From a virus, in the IMG/VR virus record IMGVR_UViG_3300031787_000068, positions 1 to 64,000 of that record: 64,000 nt of DNA; one strand, given 5' to 3'. Numbering within the stretch: position 1 is the first letter of the stretch; each line of letters starts with the position of its first letter. The position numbers and the translations under genes were made by a program. This document shows positions 7,321-14,886 of this stretch, piece after piece. The notes below the pieces were generated by a model that worked only from the letters and a program-made list of their open reading frames with translations, ran no database searches and was not told where the DNA came from.

Positions 7321-7929
7321 ATGTCATATACTAGAGAACAAATTGAAACTGCTGTAAAATCTAAAGGGTATAAATGGTTTGAAGATACTTCTAATAAAAC
7401 TTATGACGTTAATATCGTAGGAATTAGAAATACTTCTCCTTCTGTCTATAGAAAAGTAACTAATGTATTTGATGATCATTTAACTATATCATTTAAAGAC
7501 GAAAAAGGAGATTGGCAATTTTTTTGCTGGATGGCTACCTGCGATCCTGGAAAAAAAGGGGTTCAGCAATTTCACAATAGAAACGGAGTAGCCAGGTTAG
7601 TACCAGGACAGTACAGAGGGGTTTGGAAAGTGGATAAACACCAGGGGAAATATGATGCTCTTTGTCAAAGAAACGGAAATGTTACTGTATGGAGAGATGC
7701 CAATAGAGATTTAGTTTTTGAAGAAAATGTTACCGATACTGGAATGTTTGGTATTAACATACATAAAGCAGGTCAAGACTCTACATGGGTAGAAAATTGG
7801 TCAGAAGGTTGTCAGGTATTTAAGAGAGTAAAAGATTTCGATTCTTTTATGGCTATATGTAAAAAAGCTTCAAAAATTCACGGAAACAAATTTAGCTATA
7901 CTCTTCTAGAATCTACAGACATAAAATAG
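7321..7929 (+). CDS. YkuD/L,D-transpeptidase-like cysteine enzyme, endolysin candidate
   Basis: 202 aa without signal peptide, membrane segment or capsid leader. The C-terminal half carries INIHKAG, then 12 residues on, SEGCQVF. This gives His148, Ser161, Gly163 and Cys164, which matches the YkuD signature H-x(n)-S/T-H-G-C except that the second His is Glu. Upstream lie a conserved-looking VPGQYRGVWKVDKHQGKYDAL block and a beta-rich N-terminal part. In cells this fold makes or swaps peptide crosslinks in peptidoglycan. In a phage next to a holin-like gene a wall-degrading role is inferred, but a transpeptidase or inhibitor role is not excluded. It starts its own late-type unit with the next two genes. 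Confidence 0.65.
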   Translation: MSYTREQIETAVKSKGYKWFEDTSNKTYDVNIVGIRNTSPSVYRKVTNVFDDHLTISFKDEKGDWQFFCWMATCDPGKKGVQQFHNRNGVARLVPGQYRGVWKVDKHQGKYDALCQRNGNVTVWRDANRDLVFEENVTDTGMFGINIHKAGQDSTWVENWSEGCQVFKRVKDFDSFMAICKKASKIHGNKFSYTLLESTDIK

Positions 7930-7930
7930 T

Positions 7931-9334
7931 ATGAGAAGAGTAAAAGACTATAGAACTTATCTTAATGAATCCTGGCTTACCGGAAGTGATGCTTCTAAGA
8001 TAATGACCAAAATCATTAAAGGCGAAAAAAGAAAAATAAAGCCAAAAGAAAAATCAGAGATAGATCCTGATTTATCGGATTCTGGGGTATCGATAAATAC
8101 CCAATGGGAGTACGATGAAGATTATAAGGGGTTTCTTGGATCAAGTCCTCTTTTCGGAGGAGAAGTTGTTCTAAGAGAATTGTCCGAAGAAGATATTGAT
8201 GTAGAGACTAAAGAATATGAAGTTATTTCAGGTCTCAATAAAGGAAAAAGAGGAAATTTTGAATGGAAAGATGAAGGAGGAACAAGATATCCGGTTTTTG
8301 ATAAACCCTATAATTCTTCTTTTACTTCCCTTTTGGGATATTCTGAAGAATTTTTAAAAACCTATAAGGATAATTATAGATGGAAAACTCCTATTCCTGA
8401 AATTCCTGGAGCCGAAATAGTCAAAAAAGGGGATAAAGGAGAATGCGAAATTCACTATAAAGACATTTATCAGCTATACGGAAAAATAAGAATTTATTAC
8501 GATTCGAATTCCGAAGATCCTTATTTAAGCTACGAGGTACTTGATGGTCCTAATTCAGGAAAAAGGGGATCGGGAGTAACTTTTATGCAGCCAGGACAGT
8601 TTAACAATTCCGGGGTTTTAAATGCTTTTTCTGATCAAAATAGTCCTAAATTTTTATCTTCAGAGGAATTTCCTTTCTATCCCGCTGATATATCTGATAA
8701 AGATTATTCGGGGTTTGTTTCTCGAAAAAATAGAAAATGGAAATCCTTAATTTCTACAACTGGAATGAGTACTGCACAATATATATATTTTAGTACTAAG
8801 GGAATAGATTCTATAGAAGCTCCTTCGGAAGAGGTATTTGAAAGCATGATAGAAAGCGTAGAGCCCTTAAATACTACTAATCAATTACCCCGTATTAAAG
8901 CAGACAGCAGAAGTGGAGGAGGAGGAATTGTAAATAAAAGCCAATATAAAAGTACGGATTTATTTAGTAGTGGTATTCCTGAAAAAACAACTTCCACCTT
9001 AGAAGATCTAAAAATAAAAGGAAATAAATGGCCAGGAGCTATATTACATTGTTTTCCGTTCCTTAATGACATAGCTCTTTATGCAGTTCCTTGTAAAAGA
9101 TCCGAAAACCCTAAACTTAATTTTAATAGCGATTTGGGAGTTTATGGAAATTTATATTTTAGCGGTAGATTTTTAGTAAATCCTAAAGAATGGAAAATAC
9201 TTAAAGGAGAATGGTATATAGATTATTCTACTAAATCAATTGGGATCATATACGCATTTGATGAACAGGGTAAATATGCAGACATTATTTATGACCCTGA
9301 AAGTAAATATCCAAATCATTATTCACTATTTTAA
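7931..9334 (+). CDS. Hypothetical protein with capsid-targeting leader and two KOW-like repeats
   Basis: 467 aa. The leader MRRVKDYRTYLNE has an ideal L-N-E site at 11-13. After a charged linker there are two copies of a short beta motif, YEVISGLNKGKRG near 97 and YEVLDGPNSGKRG near 200, reminiscent of KOW/SH3-like turns. The C-terminal part has Cys/Trp/Gly-rich beta segments (for example GAILHCFPF near 370). Family not recognised. The start is one base after the stop of the YkuD-like gene, so the two are translationally linked. Inferred location: inside the capsid. Confidence 0.75.
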   Translation: MRRVKDYRTYLNESWLTGSDASKIMTKIIKGEKRKIKPKEKSEIDPDLSDSGVSINTQWEYDEDYKGFLGSSPLFGGEVVLRELSEEDIDVETKEYEVISGLNKGKRGNFEWKDEGGTRYPVFDKPYNSSFTSLLGYSEEFLKTYKDNYRWKTPIPEIPGAEIVKKGDKGECEIHYKDIYQLYGKIRIYYDSNSEDPYLSYEVLDGPNSGKRGSGVTFMQPGQFNNSGVLNAFSDQNSPKFLSSEEFPFYPADISDKDYSGFVSRKNRKWKSLISTTGMSTAQYIYFSTKGIDSIEAPSEEVFESMIESVEPLNTTNQLPRIKADSRSGGGGIVNKSQYKSTDLFSSGIPEKTTSTLEDLKIKGNKWPGAILHCFPFLNDIALYAVPCKRSENPKLNFNSDLGVYGNLYFSGRFLVNPKEWKILKGEWYIDYSTKSIGIIYAFDEQGKYADIIYDPESKYPNHYSLF

Positions 9335-9345
9335 AGTTTAAATTT

Positions 9346-10173
9346 ATGAAAAAAATAAAAATTTTTGAAGAATATACGAGTCAAAATTACGAAAAAGATC
9401 TTGTAGATTTTTTATATGAAAAAATTAAAAGTCATTCAGATTTTGGATATTATCCAATATATGAAGATGGGGAAGAAGAAGAACTACAAAGACCTCTTAC
9501 AAGAGGAGAAAGAGCTGCTTTAGCAAGAGATTATCAAATTATATCCGAGCCGCAGTTAGCAGCTTTGTACCTTAAGGCCTTAGGAAGAGCTGAAGGAGAA
9601 GATGGGGCATATTTGGTCATGATAGACGGGATAAGGGATTTTGGAGAAATTGATCCTAATACAAGAGCTTTTTCTATAACTAATCCAGCTCTAGCTGATG
9701 CTATAGGACTCGAGTCTACGAGTACAGTATATAGAACTGTAAGTAAATTTATCAATTTGATAGAGGGAGTAGGAGAAACTTCTTCTGAAGCATTGTACCC
9801 TAAGGTAATTAAAGCTTTCGAAAAATTTTCCACTATGAATCCGGTTCAAATATCAAATTTAGCTTCTGAATGCATTCAGGATTCTATGGAATATACTGTA
9901 AATAGGGACAAGGCAGAATTATCTAGAGATTCTTCTGCTAAAAAAAGAGAAGAAGCTTTAAAAAGAGCCGATTTAATAGGACAGAAAGTTTACACTCTAA
10001 CCAATCTTCTCAAAGAAAAACCTTTGTTTAAACTAGAAGGAAAAGCTCAAAGAGCAGCTATAAGAAAAATAGCAGCGGAAGAAGAAGAAACAGAAGAAAA
10101 AATTAAAGATTTCTACAGAAATTACTTAACATCTAGAAAAATTTTAAATTCTGCAACTTTTTATGATAAATAA
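9346..10173 (+). CDS. Hypothetical capsid-leader protein with helical body
   Basis: 275 aa. It begins MKKIKIFEEY with I-F-E at 6-8 and N-Y-E at 14-16 as possible cleavage sites. The body is almost entirely helical and charged. Residues about 115-140 (ALADAIGLESTSTVYRTVS) look like a helix-turn-helix and could touch DNA. The C-terminal 80 residues are rich in Lys/Glu/Arg. A packaged DNA-associated internal protein would fit, though this is inference. Last gene of the unit beginning at 7321, followed by a strong terminator. Confidence 0.72.
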   Translation: MKKIKIFEEYTSQNYEKDLVDFLYEKIKSHSDFGYYPIYEDGEEEELQRPLTRGERAALARDYQIISEPQLAALYLKALGRAEGEDGAYLVMIDGIRDFGEIDPNTRAFSITNPALADAIGLESTSTVYRTVSKFINLIEGVGETSSEALYPKVIKAFEKFSTMNPVQISNLASECIQDSMEYTVNRDKAELSRDSSAKKREEALKRADLIGQKVYTLTNLLKEKPLFKLEGKAQRAAIRKIAAEEEETEEKIKDFYRNYLTSRKILNSATFYDK

Positions 10174-10628
10174 AAATTTAAAGAGATAAAAGAAATAGAA
10201 TATAGAATCACTATAGAAAATAAAAATCTATAGTGATTTTTTATTTTATGGAGATATTTATTTCTTTTTAATATGGAAAGAGAATCTTTAAATATGTAAT
10301 TTCTGTCCTCATCCGTTACAAAGGGAGAATCATTCTGGAATTCCCCGACCCCATTTCTTTCTAATTCTTCTCCCATAAATATTTCTTCTACTATGCAATA
10401 CTCTAGCATTTCTAATTTTATTTTATTTTTTCTATAAGTCTCATAGGAGATAAAAATAGCAATAACCAATGATATAAAATAAGTTCCAAAAATAATCTCA
10501 ATCATCATAGAAAGAATTAAATTGGAAATCATGAAAATTAAAGGAGTTTTATTAGGAATTGGAATTACCCCGAAAATTCTCGTAACTTCTTTTAATGAAT
10601 TCAATTTTTGAATATAATAATTTTCCAT
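10161..10628 (-). CDS. Predicted membrane protein, antisense, unknown
   Basis: 155 aa. Two adjacent hydrophobic stretches (about 28-45 and 47-62) are followed by a charged cytoplasmic-like region, then a C-terminal hydrophobic segment (about 135-150). It would cross the membrane two or three times. It fills a region with no other gene and overlaps the convergent forward gene by 13 bases. A terminator hairpin for that gene lies inside its 3' coding part, so the last 25 codons may be poorly constrained. A host-type box TGTATTTG lies upstream on the minus strand. Function unknown; a superinfection-exclusion membrane protein would be one guess. Confidence 0.6.
   Translation of the reverse strand: MENYYIQKLNSLKEVTRIFGVIPIPNKTPLIFMISNLILSMMIEIIFGTYFISLVIAIFISYETYRKNKIKLEMLEYCIVEEIFMGEELERNGVGEFQNDSPFVTDEDRNYIFKDSLSILKRNKYLHKIKNHYRFLFSIVILYSISFISLNFYLS
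10206..10243 (+). terminator. Hairpin terminator within the 3' end of the antisense gene
   Basis: A 12-bp stem AATCACTATAGA/TCTATAGTGATT with a 9-base A-rich loop and a downstream T run on the plus strand. It ends transcription of the forward gene stopping at 10173. Confidence 0.85.
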
Positions 10629-10645
10629 ATTTTTATTTTATAGTA

Positions 10646-10653
10646 CAAATACA
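10646..10653 (-). promoter_or_regulatory. Host-type -7-like box TGTATTTG
   Basis: One mismatch to TAnnTTTG on the minus strand, about 18 bases before the antisense start at 10628. Confidence 0.3.
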
Positions 10654-10687
10654 TTAAATATATTCAGAAAATTATGCCGAAATGAAA

Positions 10688-10696
10688 AATATATAA
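10688..10696 (+). promoter_or_regulatory. Late-promoter-like element AATATATAA
   Basis: Variant of the recurrent element with A in the first position, 12 bases before the ATG at 10700; another short-spacing case. Confidence 0.4.
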
Positions 10697-10699
10697 GAT

Positions 10700-11092
10700 A
10701 TGGGGAAAATTATAAAACTCGGAAAGATAGAAGCTTATATGGATAATCCGGAGGATGTCATAAATATATATTGGGATTCTACAAAAGAAAAAATTGAAAA
10801 AAATTATGGAAAAGGGTGGAGACTTCCTACGATGGAAGAACTTCTTTATATAAGAAATTTATCACTAGAATTTGATATTTTTTCAGATTTTAATAAAGAA
10901 GATGATTATTGGACTTCCACGCCAGGAGAACCCGATTATATTCCAGATCGTAACGAATTCGGAGATGATCTTAGGTGGTTTTATCAGGTAAGAATGCCAA
11001 ATAATGAAAATGGTTCTAATGGTTCTTATCAAAGAGGATTTCTATGTCACGTAGCCTATTACGGAAATATACTTCCCGTTAGAGATATATAA
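10700..11092 (+). CDS. Small Lcl/DUF1566-like protein 1
   Basis: 130 aa. It contains GWRLPTMEELLYI near residue 37, a central DYWTSTP and a C-terminal VRDI. This is the signature order of the Lcl C-terminal/DUF1566 domain (WRLPT..EL, then YWSST, then VR), a compact C-type-lectin-related fold that often binds surface ligands. There is no signal peptide. It is the first of three paralogs (also 11896 and 12270) around a CHAP-type gene. A stand-alone domain suggests a small binding or immunity-like partner; function not known. Confidence 0.7.
   Translation: MGKIIKLGKIEAYMDNPEDVINIYWDSTKEKIEKNYGKGWRLPTMEELLYIRNLSLEFDIFSDFNKEDDYWTSTPGEPDYIPDRNEFGDDLRWFYQVRMPNNENGSNGSYQRGFLCHVAYYGNILPVRDI
11084..11092 (+). 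promoter_or_regulatory. Late-promoter-like element GATATATAA overlapping a stop codon
   Basis: The element forms the last three codons (Asp-Ile-stop) of the 10700 gene and sits 21 bases before the start at 11105. Confidence 0.5.
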
Positions 11093-11104
11093 AATAAATA
11101 TAAA

Positions 11105-11896
11105 ATGAAAAATCTTAAAAGATTTAACGAACTTATAGAAGAAGGATTTTTTGATTCCGAAGGGGTTTCATTGTTTGGATCTCTTTTAAGAAAAACACTA
11201 TCAAATTCAGTAAATACCGATAAAATAGAGAACGAAACAGAATTAAAAGGAGAAGAAGAACCTGGAGGTTCCCCATCAGATTCCCCTGTAGGAAAAGGAA
11301 TTTCTCTTGATTCTGATGCTTATTTATCTTCTGAAGATCAAGATTCATATGGATCCAAAATAGGAATATCCGATAAAGGAGAAGATGCAGATTTAGAACA
11401 GCCTTTTTCTGGACCCATTGGAAATATTTCCAATTCTGCTTACGCTAATTTAAATGTACCGACAAGGGGGATACCTGGAACTGGAAGGGGAAATCTAGGG
11501 TGTGCAGCTGCTGTTTCTTTGATATTTTATAGAGCTACAGGATATTCTCTTGCAGGAAATACCAAAATCTGTTTAGGAACAAAAACTATATATGATGAAT
11601 TAGATACTAGGAGTAGAGAATCTGGTTCTCCTTGGAAAAAAATATCGGACTGGAAAAATAATTATAAACCCGGGGATATTATAATAACAAGCAAAGGGTC
11701 TAGAGCAGGTCACGTAGGAGTAGTTGTTAATGATGGGAATATAATATCAAATTCTTCTAGAGGAATAATGGGAAATTCCAGCGGACAAATAGAATCTAAT
11801 TACACAATAAAATCCTGGGAGAGTATAGCTAAAAGAAATCCATCAGAAACCTGTATATTTAGGTATTTTGGACCTTATAAAACTAGCTGGTCGTAA
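11105..11896 (+). CDS. Capsid-targeted CHAP/NlpC-type cysteine peptidase
   Basis: 263 aa. The leader MKNLKRFNELIEEGFF contains L-I-E/I-E-E at 10-13. A low-complexity acidic Ser/Gly/Glu linker runs to about residue 105. The catalytic domain follows: Cys133 in NLGCAAAVSL, and KPGDIIITSKG then GHVGVVVNDGN with His203. This is the Cys-His pair and PGDI/GHVGVV layout of CHAP/NlpC peptidoglycan amidases or endopeptidases. Leader plus hydrolase suggests a head-internal enzyme ejected at infection that opens the wall locally, though a late lysis role cannot be ruled out. The stop TAA overlaps the next ATG. Confidence 0.8.
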   Translation: MKNLKRFNELIEEGFFDSEGVSLFGSLLRKTLSNSVNTDKIENETELKGEEEPGGSPSDSPVGKGISLDSDAYLSSEDQDSYGSKIGISDKGEDADLEQPFSGPIGNISNSAYANLNVPTRGIPGTGRGNLGCAAAVSLIFYRATGYSLAGNTKICLGTKTIYDELDTRSRESGSPWKKISDWKNNYKPGDIIITSKGSRAGHVGVVVNDGNIISNSSRGIMGNSSGQIESNYTIKSWESIAKRNPSETCIFRYFGPYKTSWS

Positions 11897-12273
11897 TGAA
11901 AAGATTTATAGCAGGAAGGGTAGAGGTTTGTATCGGATATGATTTCGAAGAGATGAATAAATATGATGCTATAAAAAAATGTGAAAAATTAGGCCCTGAA
12001 TGGAGATTACCTAATCTAAAAGAAATTAAATACCTTTGTCAAGATTTATGCTACGCAGGATCTTCCGATTTCTGGGAATCTACTTCTACTGTAGGAAATC
12101 TTATTACTAGAAGGGGATCTGGATTCAATGAACCGAGATACTGGGTTGGAGATGGGGTTGACGGGTATCTTTCTTATTTTTATGATTGCCAATTTTTTAA
12201 CGATAGAGCTATCTCTCGAAAAACTATGAGCCATTCGGCTGAATGTGTATTCTTAGCAGTTAGAGAAATATGA
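11896..12273 (+). CDS. Small Lcl/DUF1566-like protein 2
   Basis: 125 aa. WRLPNLKEIKYL near residue 36, DFWESTS near 58 and a C-terminal FLAVREI match the DUF1566/Lcl signature. The five Cys include a C-x-D-L-C pair near the motif. The start overlaps the stop of the CHAP-type gene (TAATG) and its end overlaps the next paralog (ATGA), so the three genes are translationally coupled. No leader or signal peptide. Confidence 0.7.
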   Translation: MKRFIAGRVEVCIGYDFEEMNKYDAIKKCEKLGPEWRLPNLKEIKYLCQDLCYAGSSDFWESTSTVGNLITRRGSGFNEPRYWVGDGVDGYLSYFYDCQFFNDRAISRKTMSHSAECVFLAVREI

Positions 12274-12599
12274 TAATAATAGATCTAGGACATATAATAG
12301 CAGAAATTCCAGAATCCCGCCAAGAAGGAAAAGACGGAAGCTGGATTTATTTTAATAAATTGTCGGGGGAAGAAGATTTTAGACTTCCTACTTTAAAAGA
12401 ACTCGGATATCTATATTCATTAAAAGAAGATCTGAATTTAGAAATACCTAAAGATTGGTATTGGTCTTCGGAAATAAATCAAAGAATGGTATACGATACG
12501 TCAACTAAATATTATTTTTTCGATTTTAGAACTGGAGTTATCGATTGGGAATATTCTAATCAGGAAACTTGTGCTTTAATAAGAATCTACGATAAATAG
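12270..12599 (+). CDS. Small Lcl/DUF1566-like protein 3
   Basis: 109 aa, the shortest of the three paralogs. FRLPTLKELGYLY near residue 43 and DWYWSSEI near 64 keep the core motif; the C-terminus ALIRIYDK replaces the usual VR ending. Coupled to the preceding gene by an ATGA overlap and closed by a hairpin terminator. Function unknown; probably a binding protein related to the two upstream copies. Confidence 0.65.
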   Translation: MIIIDLGHIIAEIPESRQEGKDGSWIYFNKLSGEEDFRLPTLKELGYLYSLKEDLNLEIPKDWYWSSEINQRMVYDTSTKYYFFDFRTGVIDWEYSNQETCALIRIYDK

Positions 12600-12605
12600 A
12601 CAAAA

Positions 12606-12632
12606 AAACCAGAATCTTTTGGATCCTGGTTT
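12606..12632. terminator. Bidirectional hairpin terminator
   Basis: An imperfect stem AAACCAGAATC/GGATCCTGGTTT (one mismatch) with a TTTT loop, between the convergent genes ending at 12599 and 12662. Confidence 0.8.
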
Positions 12633-12661
12633 AATTTTTCATTTAAAACTTTATTACTTTA

Positions 12662-13231
12662 CTAAGAAAGCTGAGTATCCTGGCTAAATAAGATAGTTAT
12701 AATTAATTTTCCTGAATCTTCTATAGAAGAAGAAGGAATGCATATCGAAAAATTAGGAACTTTTTCTTTAGGAGGAATCCCTGCTATTTCTTTGAATTTA
12801 TCAAAAACCCCGGTCTTTTTCTTAGAATACATATCTTTCAATTTAGCAGGTAAATCTTTAGGTATAGTATATTCGAAAGTTAAAATACCATTATTAATTT
12901 TTAGATTTCTAAAATCATCTTTCATTACGGCTTTAGTTAAATCTAGATTTAATCCTTTTAATTTAGATAAATTTATACTTCCAGAAAGAACTTCTCCTAT
13001 TTGATATCCTCCTTCGTCAGACAGACCTATTTCGATCTCATTGTCGTATACTAAAATTTCATCCGAAACTGAAACAGTTTCTCCGTCTTTATCTTTTACC
13101 GTACACCCTTTTGCAAAGTCCATTCTAGCTCCTCCTTTACCATCACCTATTATCTTTGTGATGTCTATAAATTTATCAAACTTAGCTTCTTCGTTGATAA
13201 ATTGTTCAAATAATTTGATGTGTTTTACCAT
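12662..13231 (-). CDS. Hypothetical protein with capsid-targeting leader
   Basis: 189 aa. The leader MVKHIKLFEQFINEEAK has an I-N-E site at 12-14, one of the best matches to the T4-type motif. The remainder is mainly beta strands with a helix before residue 150 and no recognisable domain. It is the last of three antisense units, each with its own terminator. It has its own late-type element on the minus strand (13253-13261), so it is probably expressed late like the forward leader genes despite its orientation. Confidence 0.75.
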   Translation of the reverse strand: MVKHIKLFEQFINEEAKFDKFIDITKIIGDGKGGARMDFAKGCTVKDKDGETVSVSDEILVYDNEIEIGLSDEGGYQIGEVLSGSINLSKLKGLNLDLTKAVMKDDFRNLKINNGILTFEYTIPKDLPAKLKDMYSKKKTGVFDKFKEIAGIPPKEKVPNFSICIPSSSIEDSGKLIITILFSQDTQLS

Positions 13232-13252
13232 TTTTTTTAATTTTTATTTATC

Positions 13253-13261
13253 CTATATATC
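13253..13261 (-). promoter_or_regulatory. Late-promoter-like element GATATATAG (minus strand)
   Basis: Reads GATATATAG on the minus strand, 30 bases before the start at 13231. The G and A/G flanks show direction, since the core itself is palindromic. Confidence 0.6.
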
Positions 13262-13264
13262 ACA

Positions 13265-13298
13265 AAAAAAATCAGAATTCTTAAATTCTGATTTTTTT
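13265..13298. terminator. Hairpin terminator between antisense units
   Basis: A 15-bp stem (13265-13279 with 13284-13298), core ATCAGAATT/AATTCTGAT, with A and T tails. It ends the reverse gene finishing at 13320, just ahead of the next minus-strand promoter element. Confidence 0.85.
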
Positions 13299-13319
13299 TT
13301 TTAAATTTTTATTTATTAT

Positions 13320-13709
13320 TTATACCTGTGCGGGTTTTATCAAATCATACATAGCTGCACTCATAGGGAATTTTTTGTCGTTTTTGAAATAGGTTTTTCC
13401 CCAATAAAAAGCATAATAAATAACTTCTGAATTTTTAAGTATTCTATCTTTTCCGTTATCTTTAAATTTTATTGTTGAATTTTTTTTAAGAAATTCAGTG
13501 GCAGTGGAAACAGTTCTTTTATATTTAGGATTAGCTACATTCATTGATGCCATTAGTGCTGAATATTCTGACCATTTATTACATACATCAGACCAGGATG
13601 TATCCATCTGGGGTTTAGAAAAATCCATATCGAATAAAGATGATTCCTGAATTTCATTATACTCAGAGTTATTTCCTGAATATTCCTGAATAGATTTAAT
13701 ATTTTTCAT
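13320..13709 (-). CDS. Small hypothetical protein with capsid-targeting-like leader
   Basis: 129 aa. MKNIKSIQEY opens with I-Q-E at 7-9, and a second I-Q-E lies at 20-22, so processing could occur at either. The mature part is helical with several Trp/Tyr (SWSDVCNKWSEYSALM near 38) and a basic middle. No family recognised. Single-gene unit with its own minus-strand late-type element and terminator. Confidence 0.72.
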   Translation of the reverse strand: MKNIKSIQEYSGNNSEYNEIQESSLFDMDFSKPQMDTSWSDVCNKWSEYSALMASMNVANPKYKRTVSTATEFLKKNSTIKFKDNGKDRILKNSEVIYYAFYWGKTYFKNDKKFPMSAAMYDLIKPAQV

Positions 13710-13730
13710 TTATAATTTTTTTAATTTATC

Positions 13731-13739
13731 TTATATATC
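13731..13739 (-). promoter_or_regulatory. Late-promoter-like element GATATATAA (minus strand)
   Basis: Reads GATATATAA on the minus strand, 30 bases before the start at 13709, the same spacing as the neighbouring antisense unit. Confidence 0.6.
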
Positions 13740-13744
13740 AAAAA

Positions 13745-13771
13745 AAACCAGGATTTTTTGAATCCTGGTTT
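13745..13771. terminator. Hairpin terminator after methyltransferase
   Basis: Stem AAACCAGGATT/AATCCTGGTTT with a TTTTG loop. It lies downstream of the antisense gene ending at 13793 and has an A run that gives a U-tract on that strand. Confidence 0.85.
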
Positions 13772-13792
13772 ATCTATAATTTATTTAATCTA

Positions 13793-14800
13793 TTATTTTA
13801 ATTTCTTTCTTAAAATAACCCCTGCTTGATAGGAAGGAACCGGAACACCTGGATACATTTTAGGGTAAGTTCTCATGAATAGTGTTTCTGGAATATGTCT
13901 GTGCATATAAAGACCGTAATATTCCATATCTGGATTATTCTTAAGTACTTCATCCATAATCATAGAAGATAGTAAATAAGGTTTTTTATTCTGGATCATA
14001 TCCTTAATCAAGGTAACGAAGTATCCACCTGGCTTTAAAAATTCAATACCTTGAGTGTACATTCCATTAACAAGATCCCAATACTCACTTCCTTTAGTTA
14101 GTCCAATATTGTTAGGATGCTCATAATCGAAAGTCTTATCATTTATAGATCCATCCGGATTTTTAGCCATTCCTCTTTGTGGTGCATCTGAGGATTTCCC
14201 ACTGATTTTAGGGTATGGAGTACCATTAACGATTAGTGATAATTGTCCTCTTTTGATCCCTGCACTTTCTAAATTCTGAGTTGTGTTTCTAGCATCCCCT
14301 TGAATTAGTTTAGCTACGACATCAGTTCTTTCCGTTTGTGCTGCAATATTGTTATAAGCAATCTGGGGATACTCTAACTCAACTCCGATTGAATTTCTAC
14401 CGTTATTATATGATTCAACTAAAGTTGTTCCTGTGCCACATGTGGGGTCAAATACCCAATCACCCGGCTGAGTTAAATTGTGTACCGCCCATCTATATCC
14501 CTGCCAATGTCCTGGACACAAATGTTTGTCCTCTTGTCTAGGATAATATTTATATCTAGCAGATTGTGAATAATACTTATCCCTCTGTGTATCGTAGATT
14601 TCCCCTAGAAAATTTTGAGTGTAATCTGTTGTGTGGTAATCGGAAGGGAGCTCTTTTCTCACCAAAAGTTCTTCGGTCGGACTTATGTCATTTCTGTAAA
14701 CACTTTTGTCCTTAGGATCTTTTTTTACTTTTTCTTTAACCTCTTGAACTTCTTTTTTCTTGGTTTTGTCCTCGAAAGGAACCTGTTGCATTTCGATCAT
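13793..14800 (-). CDS. Putative SAM-dependent DNA methyltransferase
   Basis: 335 aa. Motif I VFDPTCGTGTTLVES spans 116-130, followed by an acidic ligand residue in IGVELE (138-143) and GDAR (168-171). Motif IV appears as NGTPYPK at 192-198, where N4-cytosine/N6-adenine enzymes normally have S/D/N-P-P-Y/W, so the first Pro is Thr and the acid/Ser is Gly. The motif order I then IV and the TPYP text resemble site-specific N4/N6 enzymes. The first 35 residues are Lys/Glu-rich. It is antisense to its surroundings and visibly less AT-biased, consistent with a separate origin. Likely role: modifying phage DNA against host restriction; target unknown. Confidence 0.75.
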   Translation of the reverse strand: MIEMQQVPFEDKTKKKEVQEVKEKVKKDPKDKSVYRNDISPTEELLVRKELPSDYHTTDYTQNFLGEIYDTQRDKYYSQSARYKYYPRQEDKHLCPGHWQGYRWAVHNLTQPGDWVFDPTCGTGTTLVESYNNGRNSIGVELEYPQIAYNNIAAQTERTDVVAKLIQGDARNTTQNLESAGIKRGQLSLIVNGTPYPKISGKSSDAPQRGMAKNPDGSINDKTFDYEHPNNIGLTKGSEYWDLVNGMYTQGIEFLKPGGYFVTLIKDMIQNKKPYLLSSMIMDEVLKNNPDMEYYGLYMHRHIPETLFMRTYPKMYPGVPVPSYQAGVILRKKLK

Positions 14801-14859
14801 TTCTTAAAATTTAAATAATAATATGATTTTTATACATCTTTTATTTCTAAAAATTTCGG

Positions 14860-14868
14860 GATATATAG
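14860..14868 (+). promoter_or_regulatory. Late-promoter-like element GATATATAG
   Basis: 27 bases before the start at 14887, in the divergent spacer shared with the methyltransferase gene. Confidence 0.55.
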
Positions 14869-14886
14869 TAAAAATAAAAATTTTTA

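Noticed and set aside
10700-12599. Diversity-generating retroelement with C-type-lectin-fold targets
   Set aside because: No reverse transcriptase and no template/variable repeat pair were seen; the three small proteins differ throughout, not only at adenine positions.
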